Below, piece by piece: positions 1 through 5,035 of a DNA stretch of 5,035 bases. Position 1 is the stretch's first letter. Each line of letters begins with the position of its first letter. Under the pieces are notes generated by a model, which did not search any database, was not told where the DNA came from, and saw only the letters and a program-made list of their open reading frames with translations. Made by a program: the position numbers and the translations under genes. The stretch lies in contig PKRJ01000099.1 of the NCBI GenBank assembly GCA_017577365.1, positions 1-5,035 of the forward strand. Direction: 5' to 3'. The DNA is from Gammaproteobacteria bacterium. Lineage in GTDB: Bacteria > Pseudomonadota > Gammaproteobacteria > Steroidobacterales > Rariloculaceae.

Positions 1-556
1 CCGGCTTGACCTGCGCCTGCCCCACCGCCCCCGCCCACGAGCCGATCATGCGCCGCTCGTCGATCCCGCGCTCGACGATGTGCAGCGCGTTCACGAACTC
101 CGACGTGAAGTACGCGCCTCGTCGGCCGTCGCAGGCGAGCGTCGCGAGCGAGTCGAAGACCGGCACGTTGCCGAGCACCGTGCCGAAATTCGTCTCGAGG
201 CCCCAGAGCGCCACGAGCACCTGCGGCGGCACGCCGTGCTCGGTGCTCACGCGGGAAAGCAACGCCCGATGCTGCTCGAGACGCGCGCGCCCCGCCGCGA
301 CGCGCTGCGGCGTGACCCGGCGCGCGAGATACGTCGCGAACGTCTCGACGAACTCGGGCTGCGAGCGGTCGGCCTCGACCACGCGGGGCAATTGCCGCAC
401 GGTCGGCAGCACCCGATCCGCGGTCGCCGCGGACACGCCCTGCGCGACGGCCGCCTCGCGCAGGCGGCCGAGACACTCGTCGAACTCGGCCTGCGCGACG
501 CCGACCGCGGGAACTACAGCGACGACGAGCGCGAGGACCTTGAGCGGAATCGTCAT
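1..556 (-). CDS. Lytic murein transglycosylase, MltB family (SLT_2-like), 3' end outside window
   Basis: Cleaves the MurNAc-GlcNAc bond of peptidoglycan with formation of a 1,6-anhydro end, acting in the periplasm. Translated on the minus strand from ATG at 556, it gives 185 residues before the window edge, about half of a usual MltB-family protein. Residues 1-23 form a signal peptide (MTIPLK, a hydrophobic core, then AQA before EFDE). There is no lipobox cysteine, so it should be soluble or exported rather than a lipoprotein. The family hallmark WGLETNFG places the probable catalytic glutamate at E121. It is followed by the family-typical segment FDSLATLACDGRR (about 134-146) and the SWAGAVGQ motif (173-180). 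No in-frame start lies just upstream and the signal peptide begins at this ATG; the Shine-Dalgarno sequence is weak. The segment after SWAGAVGQ reads AQVKP where relatives usually have a form like PQFMP. It is divergent from the MltF-type gene at 762. The family is clear; the exact paralogue is not. Confidence 0.88.
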   Translation of the reverse strand, partial: MTIPLKVLALVVAVVPAVGVAQAEFDECLGRLREAAVAQGVSAATADRVLPTVRQLPRVVEADRSQPEFVETFATYLARRVTPQRVAAGRARLEQHRALLSRVSTEHGVPPQVLVALWGLETNFGTVLGNVPVFDSLATLACDGRRGAYFTSEFVNALHIVERGIDERRMIGSWAGAVGQAQVKP

Positions 557-585
557 GGCGATCGATGACCAACCGGGAGAGTCCG

Positions 586-620
586 CCTAATACTACATAA
601 TCACGCGTGAGTCCAAGTCG
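586..620 (-). promoter_or_regulatory. Weak candidate promoter for the MltB-family gene
   Basis: In the minus direction a TTGGAC box (611-616) is followed after 15 bp by TAGTAT (590-595), about 33 bp before the start codon at 556. This is the most AT-rich patch of the otherwise GC-rich 557-761 intergenic region. The -35 match is only 3 of 6 and the spacer is short, so it is a suggestion only. A small dyad (GTCGC-CTCCGA-GCGAC, 617-632) lies just upstream. Confidence 0.22.
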
Positions 621-721
621 CCTCCGAGCGACACCTCGTTCCGGCCGCGCTTTTTCTATGGGGAGACGACGCGTGACGCGGCGCACACGAACGCGCCCGC
701 CTTTCGTGACGCAGTTCACGG

Positions 722-727
722 TATACT
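722..727 (+). promoter_or_regulatory. Candidate -10 box for the MltF-type gene
   Basis: TATACT matches the sigma-70 -10 consensus at 5 of 6 positions and lies 34 bp before the GTG start at 762. No convincing -35 box is found at 16-18 bp upstream; the nearest T-rich stretch is CTTTCG at 701-706. The remainder of the 557-761 gap holds nothing else I can name. Confidence 0.3.
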
Positions 728-752
728 TCCGCTCCAAGAAGAAGGTCATGGA

Positions 753-757
753 AGAGG
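753..757 (+). promoter_or_regulatory. Ribosome binding site that fixes the GTG start of the MltF-type gene
   Basis: AGAGG lies 4 nt before GTG at 762. The nearby ATG at 748 is in another frame and reaches a stop after 11 codons, and no in-frame ATG precedes 762. The lipoprotein signal peptide begins exactly at this GTG. Confidence 0.6.
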
Positions 758-761
758 ATCG

Positions 762-2141
762 GTGCGAGCACTCGTTCTCGTGACCCTGGCGGCGCTGCTC
801 GGAAGCTGCACTCGCCCGCCGCCGCTCCTCGAGCAAATTCTCAAGCTCGGCGAGCTCAGGGTCATCACGACCGAGGGTCCGGCTACCTTCTACTACGGAT
901 CGGACGCCCCGCGAGGCATCGAATTCGAGCTCGCGCAAGGATTCGCGGCACGCCTCGGCGTCGACTTGAGCCTCATCGTCTCCGACAAGCCGGGCAGCCT
1001 CCTGCCGGAAGTCGCGCGCCGCGGCGCTCACCTCGCCGCGGGCTCTTTGGCCAGGGCGTCTCACGAGGACGTCGTGACCTTCGGCCCGGCGTACCAGCGC
1101 GTCCAGCAGCAGGTGATCTATCGGGCCGGAACGAAGCGGCCGAAGGAATTGGCCGATCTCGTCGGGGCCCGCATCGACGTGCCGGCTGGATCGGCTCAAG
1201 CGGCGCTGCTCGACGAAGCGCTCGCCGAGCACCCTCGCCTCTTGTGGCGCGAAGATCCGCGCGCGTCTTACGAGGAGCTCGTGCGCCGCGTCCAGGAAGG
1301 GCTCATCGATTACACGATCGTGCCCTCGCACAAGTTCAGCCTGCTGCGCCACTCGTATCCGGAGACCCGGGTCGCGTTCGGCATCGGCGACGAATTCCGG
1401 ATCGCGTGGGCACTGCCGAAGGGCGCGGATGCCTTGCGCGAGCAAGTCGCCGCCTATTTCGCCGAGATCGAAGCCACCGGCGAGCTCGAACGCATCCTCG
1501 AACGCTATTACTTCGCGGCGCGTAATTTCGATTACGTCGGCTCGCGCGCCTTTCTCCGGCACATCGAGACGCGCCTGCCTCGCTACATCGAGCATTTCCG
1601 CGAGGCCGAGCGCGTGAGCGGCATCGACTGGCGGCTGCTCGCCGCGATCGGCTACCAGGAGTCGCACTGGAATCCGCAAGCCGTGTCGCCCACGGGCGTC
1701 CGCGGCCTGATGATGCTCACGCAAGAGGCGGCGTCCGCGGTCGACGTCGCGGACCGCGTCGATCCCCGCGAGAGCGTGTTCGGCGGAGCGCTCTACTTCC
1801 GCACCGTGCTCGAGAAGCTGCCCGAGAGGATCCCGGAGCCCGATCGCACATGGCTCGCGGTCGCCGCGTACAACATCGGCTTCGGGCATCTCGAGGATGC
1901 GCGCATCATCACCGAGATCCAGGGCGGCAACCCGGATCGATGGGACCACGTCCGCGCGCGCCTTCCGCTGCTCGCCGACGAGGCGTGGCACTCGCGCGTC
2001 AAGCGCGGCTTCGCACGCGGCCACGTCGCGGTCACCTACACCGACAACGTGCGCCGCTACTACGAGCTCTTGACCTGGATCGCGGACCGCGAGTTCGTCT
2101 CCGAGTACCGCGCGCCGGCCCCGCGGCCGACGAAAAGCTGA
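762..2141 (+). CDS. mltF: Membrane-bound lytic murein transglycosylase, MltF type
   Basis: An outer-membrane-type lipoprotein enzyme that cleaves peptidoglycan glycan strands. It has 459 residues with a GTG start. Residues 1-16 are a lipoprotein signal with lipobox L13-G14-S15 and lipidated C16. Residues about 25-255 resemble a family 3 solute-binding protein (RVITTEGPATFYYG near the start, GIEFELAQGFAARLGV at 52-67); in MltF this domain is regulatory rather than part of a transporter. Residues about 275-440 form the SLT catalytic domain: YQESHWNP carries the probable catalytic glutamate E300, followed by GVRGLMMLT (312-320) and AAYNIGFGHLEDAR (368-381). Length and domain order match known MltF proteins, and the reading frame is intact. 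It is divergent from an MltB-family gene and convergent with tadA, its stop lying 3 bp from the tadA stop. With no space for a separate terminator, read-through or overlapping 3' ends are likely. Confidence 0.93.
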   Translation: MRALVLVTLAALLGSCTRPPPLLEQILKLGELRVITTEGPATFYYGSDAPRGIEFELAQGFAARLGVDLSLIVSDKPGSLLPEVARRGAHLAAGSLARASHEDVVTFGPAYQRVQQQVIYRAGTKRPKELADLVGARIDVPAGSAQAALLDEALAEHPRLLWREDPRASYEELVRRVQEGLIDYTIVPSHKFSLLRHSYPETRVAFGIGDEFRIAWALPKGADALREQVAAYFAEIEATGELERILERYYFAARNFDYVGSRAFLRHIETRLPRYIEHFREAERVSGIDWRLLAAIGYQESHWNPQAVSPTGVRGLMMLTQEAASAVDVADRVDPRESVFGGALYFRTVLEKLPERIPEPDRTWLAVAAYNIGFGHLEDARIITEIQGGNPDRWDHVRARLPLLADEAWHSRVKRGFARGHVAVTYTDNVRRYYELLTWIADREFVSEYRAPAPRPTKS

Positions 2142-2144
2142 GCG

Positions 2145-2618
2145 TCAGCGCCTCGCCTCGAAGAAGCTCCTGAGCAACCGCGCGCTTTCGGGCTCGAGGA
2201 GCCCGGATTCGACCGTCACGCGGTGGTTCAGCCGGTCGCTGCGCACGAGATCGAAGACCGAGCCGCACGCGCCGGTCTTCGGATCGGACGCGGCGAAGAC
2301 GAGCCGCGCGACGCGCGCGTGCACGATCGCTCCCGCGCACATCGGGCAAGGCTCGAGCGTCACGTAGAGCGTCGTGCCCGGCAAGCGATAGTTTCCCACG
2401 CGCCGCGCCGCCTCGCGCAGCGCGAGCATCTCCGCGTGCGCGCTCGGATCGCTCAAGCCGATCGGCGCGTTGCCGGCCTCGCCGAGCACGGTGCCGTCCG
2501 GGCCGACGACCACGGCGCCGACCGGCACCTCGCCCGCGCGCGCCGCGGCCTCGGCGAGCTCGAGCGCGCGCCGCATGAAGCGAAGGTCGTCATTCGGATC
2601 GATCGCGGGCAGTGTCAT
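2145..2618 (-). CDS. tadA: tRNA-specific adenosine deaminase TadA
   Basis: Converts adenosine-34 of the tRNA-Arg(ACG) anticodon to inosine in the cytoplasm, which is needed to decode CGC/CGA codons. The protein has 157 residues, the normal size. The zinc site of the cytidine deaminase fold is complete: H61 and catalytic E63 in SAHAEM, and C91 and C94 in PCPMCAGA. The N-terminal segment FMRRALELAEAA...VPVGAVVV (14-38) aligns with the family pattern, and the C-terminal KTGACGS and NHRVTVESGLL segments are also typical. ATG at 2618 is preferred over the internal Met15 because Met15 lies within conserved sequence. No Shine-Dalgarno sequence precedes the start, which sits inside the last 29 bp of the upstream serine hydrolase gene, so translational coupling is likely. 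A related guanine or cytosine deaminase is possible, but the HAEM and PCPMCAGA context strongly favours TadA. Confidence 0.93.
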   Translation of the reverse strand: MTLPAIDPNDDLRFMRRALELAEAAARAGEVPVGAVVVGPDGTVLGEAGNAPIGLSDPSAHAEMLALREAARRVGNYRLPGTTLYVTLEPCPMCAGAIVHARVARLVFAASDPKTGACGSVFDLVRSDRLNHRVTVESGLLEPESARLLRSFFEARR

Positions 2619-3819
2619 GTCGCGCTAGAAAGAGGTTTGCGAGGCGAACCGGAGCGTCTCCGAAGCTTCCCTGATTCTTGCTCATCATCACGGAGACGAC
2701 GACGCCGTGCTCGGGGTAGACGGCAAAATTCGATACCGAGCCGTACGCCACGCCGTGATGGTGGAAGACGAGCGTCTTCCGAGCGCCGTCGAGGACGTCG
2801 AGCTCGTGCACGCGCCAGCCGAGCGCGTAGCTCTGCGGATTCGGCCGGCCGTCCGCGAGCGGCTGCGGGCGCACGAGCATATCACGCGTCGCCTCGCCGA
2901 ACAGAGTGGGCGCGATCATCTGATGGCCGAGCCGCACCATCTCCGACGGCGTCGACACGATCCCGCCGGACGCGAGCCGGTTCGTGTTGTCGACGGGAAA
3001 GACCTCGAGATACTTGCCGTTGCGCAATTCGTAGAGCGTCGCGTCGCCCGCGTGCCTGGTGCCGTCGTCGGCGCGCGTGCGGCCGAGGCCCAGCGGCTCG
3101 AGAACGCGCGTGCGGAGATGCTCGCCGAACGGCATGCCCGTTGCGCCCTCGATCACCGCGGCCGCCACGTTGTAGCCCGGGCTCGAGTACCAGAAGCCCT
3201 CGCCCGGCGCGAACAGCAGGTCAGCTCGCTCGAAGGTGCGCAGCGCGTCTCGCTGCGCGGCGTAATGCTTCGTGCTGTAGTACTCCCAGACCGGGAAGTA
3301 GAGACAAAGCGCGTAATGGCGCACCCCGGCCGTGTGGCTCATCGCCTGCCGCGTCGTGATCGAGGCCAGCGGCTGCGACAGATCGGGGATGTAGCGCAAG
3401 ACGGGCGCATCGAGATCGAGCGCGTGCTCGTCGAGCAGCACACCCATCGCGATCGACGTCACCGCTTTCGAAGAGCTGCCGATGCGAAACGCCGTATCGA
3501 GCGTCGCGGGCGCTCGAGTGGCGAGGTCCGCGTAGCCGATCGCGCCGGCCCAGACTCGCTCACCGTCGACCGAGACCGCGGCCGAAAGCGCCGGCGCGCC
3601 GAGTGCTGCGCGCGTCTCGACGAGCCACGCGTCGGCCTCGGCCGCCGCCTCGTCCCAGCCCGGCGCGTACGTCGACACGCTCGGCCACGGGCCGTCGGGC
3701 AGCGGCGTCCAGCCCGAGGCGTAGTGAAAGACCGGCTCGAAGAGCTTGAAGGCAAGCGCGCCGATCCCGACCAGCAAGATCACGGCGACGAGCACGCCTC
3801 TCACGAAGCGCTTGATCAT
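2590..3819 (-). CDS. Membrane-anchored serine hydrolase, class C beta-lactamase / LACTB-like
   Basis: A 409-residue protein of the penicillin-binding/beta-lactamase fold. An N-terminal membrane segment (about residues 7-27, VRGVLVAVILLVGIGALAFKL) probably anchors it with the catalytic domain in the periplasm. The acylation motif SxxK is S115-S-S-K118 in FRIGSSSKAVTS. The second motif is Y211-S-S213, followed by PGYN, where class C enzymes usually have Y-x-N. The third is HHHG (353-356), occupying the KTG/HxG position. HTAGVRHY (162-169) and VDNTNRLASGGIVSTPSEM (276-294) recall the LACTB subgroup. The substrate cannot be told from sequence: peptidase, esterase or D-amino-acid-directed activity are all possible, and beta-lactam resistance should not be assumed. 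A very strong Shine-Dalgarno sequence 5 nt upstream supports the start at 3819. It overlaps tadA by 29 bp and probably forms an operon with it. Confidence 0.88.
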   Translation of the reverse strand: MIKRFVRGVLVAVILLVGIGALAFKLFEPVFHYASGWTPLPDGPWPSVSTYAPGWDEAAAEADAWLVETRAALGAPALSAAVSVDGERVWAGAIGYADLATRAPATLDTAFRIGSSSKAVTSIAMGVLLDEHALDLDAPVLRYIPDLSQPLASITTRQAMSHTAGVRHYALCLYFPVWEYYSTKHYAAQRDALRTFERADLLFAPGEGFWYSSPGYNVAAAVIEGATGMPFGEHLRTRVLEPLGLGRTRADDGTRHAGDATLYELRNGKYLEVFPVDNTNRLASGGIVSTPSEMVRLGHQMIAPTLFGEATRDMLVRPQPLADGRPNPQSYALGWRVHELDVLDGARKTLVFHHHGVAYGSVSNFAVYPEHGVVVSVMMSKNQGSFGDAPVRLANLFLARHDTARDRSE

Positions 3820-3824
3820 ATCGT

Positions 3825-3834
3825 CCCCCTCCCC
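3825..3834 (-). promoter_or_regulatory. Strong Shine-Dalgarno sequence of the serine hydrolase gene
   Basis: On the minus strand GGGGAGGGGG ends 5 nt before the ATG at 3819. It decides the start codon and suggests efficient translation of the hydrolase-tadA unit. Confidence 0.7.
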
Positions 3835-3865
3835 ATCGGAGCGGCGCGTTCCGTCACAGTGTGCC

Positions 3866-3890
3866 GCGATGTTCGCAATGATGCGATGTT
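3866..3890. repeat. Small direct/inverted repeat cluster in the leader of the serine hydrolase gene
   Basis: GCGATGTT occurs at 3866-3873 and again at 3883-3890, a 17 bp period. Between and within the copies is a 5 bp dyad, TCGCA (3873-3877) and TGCGA (3882-3886). The flanks add GCCGCGA at 3864 and GCCGCGAG at 3891. It lies between the candidate -10 box and the start codon, where an operator or leader structure could sit. Function is inferred from position only. Confidence 0.3.
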
Positions 3891-3910
3891 GCCGCGAGCG
3901 GAGCGCGGTA

Positions 3911-3916
3911 TTTATA
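3911..3916 (-). promoter_or_regulatory. Candidate -10 box upstream of the serine hydrolase gene
   Basis: On the minus strand TATAAA (5 of 6 to consensus) stands in a short AT-rich island inside GC-rich DNA, about 92 bp before the start at 3819. No good -35 box lies at normal spacing. If used, it would give a leader of roughly 85 nt containing the repeat cluster at 3866-3890. Confidence 0.3.
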
Positions 3917-3965
3917 ACGATTCAGCGCTTTCGGGGTTACAGGAGGAGTAGCGGATCGGAAGGGC

Positions 3966-4582
3966 TTACGCCGACTCCCGCGCCATGGCGAGGCGGCGAC
4001 GCCGCGCGGTCAGCGTCGCGTCGTCGCCGAGCGACTGCCAGCTCACGACGCGGTTTCGGCCCCCGTTCTTCGCGGCGTAGAGCGCGGAGTCGGCCCGATG
4101 CAGCAGCGCCGCGAAGTCCGTGACCTCGTCGACGCCGCCGCCGGCGACGCCGATGCTGACGGTGACGACGCGTGCGACGCTCGAGAAATCGTGCGGGATT
4201 CCGGTCTGCTCGATCGACCACGCACGTGCTCGGCCATCTCCGCCGCGGTTTCCTCGCTCGTGGCCGGCAACACGATCACGAACTCCTCGCCGCCGTAGCG
4301 CGCGATCAGGTCGTCGCGCTGCCGCAGCGTCGCGCGCAGCGCCCCCGCGACGCGCTCGAGACACCTGTCGCCGGCGCGATGCCCGTAGTGGTCGTTGTAC
4401 GACTTGAAGCAGTCCACGTCGATCAGCATCAGCGACACGGGTAGCCGCTCGCGCTCGAGCCGAGCCCACTGGTCTGAGAGGTACGCGTCGATCGCACACC
4501 GGTTCGCGAGGCCCGTCACGGGATCGACGGTCGACAGTCTCGCCAAAGCGCGATTGCTCTCCGTGAGCGCAGACTTGCTCGC
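3966..4582 (-). pseudogene. Diguanylate cyclase (GGDEF domain), 5'-truncated and frameshifted
   Basis: Diguanylate cyclases make cyclic di-GMP from two GTP. About 205 residues of minus-strand coding sequence remain. From about 4582 to 4225 one frame reads a linker (ALTESNRALARLS), the domain entry DPVTGLANR, the metal/substrate segment DVDCFKSYNDHYGHRAGD, and the active-site signature GGEEF (4280-4294) in IARYGGEEFVIVLP. From about 4228 to the TAA at 3966 a different frame continues the same domain: WSIEQTGIPHDFSS, VTVSIGVAGGG, ADSALYAAKNGGRNRVVSW. Restoring one base near 4218-4230 would give HVRAWSIEQ and join the two halves. The residue at the usual RxxD inhibitory-site arginine position is Q (QRDD), so that product-feedback site looks degenerate. 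Upstream the homology stops where an IS remnant begins on the other strand. The minus frame runs on into the IS to an ATG at 4747, but that part is antisense to transposase. The frameshift could be genuine or an assembly error. Confidence 0.82.
4218..4230 (-). other. Frameshift point in the GGDEF domain
   Basis: The minus-strand bases around GTGCGTGG are where the reading frame of the GGDEF domain must move by one base. One missing base, for example turning GTGCGTGG into GTGCGCGCGTGG-like spacing, fits. No slippery heptamer or downstream structure suggests programmed frameshifting. Confidence 0.6.
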
Positions 4583-4897
4583 CATGGAAGAGATCGAACA
4601 TCGGAAGACGAAGATCCGCAGCCCCCGCACCAACGGCTTCGTCGAGCGCATGAACCGCACGCTGCTCGATGAGTGCTTCCGCGTGCAGGGCCGGCAGACG
4701 TGGTACCTGGAGGTCGATGAGATCCAGCGCGACCTCGATCGCTTCATGCGCTACTACAATCTCGAGCGCAGCCACCAAGGCTACCGCCTCAAGGGTCGCA
4801 CACCGGCTCAGGCGTTGATGGAGGCGCTGGCACTACCGAGATCCCCGAAATCGTTCCCACTGAGGAGGTCAACGAGCCGCTGCCAACGGCTGCTTGA
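4575..4897 (+). pseudogene. IS481-type transposase, C-terminal fragment with frameshift
   Basis: Translating from about 4575 gives LLAMEEIEHRKTKIRSPRTN, then GFVERMNRTLLDECFR, then YYNLERSHQGYRLKGRTPAQAL, which is the C-terminal part of an integrase-core (rve) transposase. The glutamate in GFVERMN is the probable third residue of the DDE triad; the two aspartates are missing, so the product cannot be active. After TPAQALMEAL the frame runs into unlike sequence. Moving by one base near 4828-4831 restores TEIPEIVPTEEVNEPLPTAA and a stop at 4895-4897, the expected end of such proteins. An ATG at 4584 exists, but this is probably an internal methionine. The unshifted frame stays open to the window edge, which is incidental. 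Confidence 0.82.
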
Positions 4898-4901
4898 GCA
4901 T

Positions 4902-4920
4902 CACCCCGGCGACTCGGGTG
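4902..4920 (+). other. Short hairpin in the IS tail
   Basis: CACCC (4902-4906) pairs with GGGTG (4916-4920) just after the restored transposase stop. It could be a weak terminator or part of the IS end, but it has no following T-tract. Confidence 0.25.
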
Positions 4921-4944
4921 TCGGGCAAATACGAGACTTGTACA

Positions 4945-5033
4945 GCCCGATCGATTTCGATACGGAACAGATACGAGAAGCCGCCGGTGACCAACAGAAC
5001 GCCGGCTGCAGAGCCGGCGTACATCGCGTCGAG
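4945..5033 (-). other. Possible fragment of a membrane protein next to the IS end
   Basis: One minus-strand frame entering from the window edge reads LDAMYAGSAAGVLLVTGGFS, then YLFRIEIDR up to the IS boundary, and continues open inside the IS to a stop at 4869-4871. The AAGVLLVTGGFSYLF stretch looks like a membrane segment. It is on the same strand as the GGDEF remnant beyond the IS, so it could belong to an N-terminal membrane sensor part of that gene. Only about 30 residues are visible and no family is recognised. Confidence 0.25.
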
Positions 5034-5035
5034 AG

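Larger units (their letters stand above)
4575..4944 (+). mobile_element. IS481-type insertion sequence remnant (3' part only)
   Basis: This segment contains the C-terminal end of a DDE transposase, its stop and a short non-coding tail. The tail ends in a run beginning TGTCGGGCAAAT at 4919 and finishing CTTGTACA at 4944, a plausible right terminal repeat with the TG...CA-type ending common in this group. The left half of the element, including the first two catalytic aspartates and the left end, is absent. The left boundary is placed at about 4575-4584, where transposase similarity (LLAMEEIEHRKT) meets the GGDEF gene; it is accurate only to about 10 bp. The family is assigned by motif recognition. 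The right boundary is inferred, since no partner repeat is present to compare. Confidence 0.65.

Noticed and set aside
6..590. Plus-strand open frames over 6-590 and 80-568
   Set aside because: Arg/Ser/Ala-rich translations without motifs, antisense to the clearly recognisable MltB-family sequence; they result from high GC content.
641..660. GC-rich stretch followed by TTTTT, considered as a terminator
   Set aside because: No convincing stem precedes the T-run, and both flanking genes point away from this region.
762..1530. Possibility that the N-terminal solute-binding domain marks an amino-acid ABC transporter component
   Set aside because: It is fused to an SLT catalytic domain in the normal MltF order, and no permease or ATPase gene is nearby.
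3941..3948. AGGAGGAG on the plus strand, like a strong ribosome binding site
   Set aside because: No plus-strand start codon follows at usable spacing, and the region to the right is coding on the minus strand.
2223..3951. Long plus-strand open frames (2223-3359 and 2707-3951)
   Set aside because: They are antisense to tadA and the serine hydrolase, which have complete catalytic motifs. The translations are low-complexity and Arg-rich, and no start signal is seen.
4585..4747. N-terminal extension of the GGDEF reading frame up to ATG at 4747
   Set aside because: This part is antisense to a recognisable transposase C-terminus and has no resemblance to a sensor domain; it is an accidental open frame across the junction.
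5000..5019. Perfect 7-bp inverted repeat CGCCGGC / GCCGGCG, considered as a terminator or attachment site
   Set aside because: No T-tract follows, it lies within a likely minus-strand coding stretch, and such GC-rich dyads are expected by chance here.

Overview
This is a high-GC bacterial window, best explained as an uncultured or little-studied Gammaproteobacterium. The grounds are the envelope gene content and the closeness of an mltF-type gene to tadA; I recall those two lying near each other in Escherichia coli and Pseudomonas. No rRNA, tRNA, CRISPR array or phage gene is visible. I see no convincing new multi-gene system. What is unusual is a damaged region at the right-hand end.

Layout: (1) 1-556, minus strand: N-terminal half of an MltB-family lytic murein transglycosylase with a signal peptide, cut by the window edge. 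(2) 557-761: a divergent intergenic region with weak promoter candidates for both sides. (3) 762-2141, plus strand: a complete MltF-type lipoprotein, with a solute-binding-like domain followed by an SLT lytic transglycosylase domain. (4) 2145-2618, minus strand: tadA, the tRNA adenosine-34 deaminase, convergent with mltF with only 3 bp between them. (5) 2590-3819, minus strand: a membrane-anchored serine hydrolase of the class C beta-lactamase/LACTB type, overlapping the start of tadA by 29 bp, so the two probably form one transcription unit. (6) 3820-3965: leader of that unit, with a strong Shine-Dalgarno sequence, a candidate -10 box and a small repeat cluster. (7) 3966-about 4582, minus strand: the 3' part of a GGDEF diguanylate cyclase gene, broken by a one-base frameshift and lacking its 5' part. 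(8) About 4575-4944, plus strand: the 3' remnant of an IS481-type insertion sequence, also with a one-base frameshift, ending in a probable right terminus. (9) 4945-5035: flanking host DNA whose minus strand reads as a hydrophobic peptide, possibly from the N-terminal membrane part of the interrupted GGDEF gene.

Functionally, the left two-thirds is about the cell wall: two lytic transglycosylases of different families face away from each other, and a periplasm-facing penicillin-binding/beta-lactamase-fold hydrolase lies just beyond. TadA is a housekeeping translation gene carried in the same neighbourhood. The right end records an IS-associated rearrangement that destroyed a cyclic-di-GMP signalling gene. 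The two single-base frameshifts there could be real decay or sequencing/assembly error.
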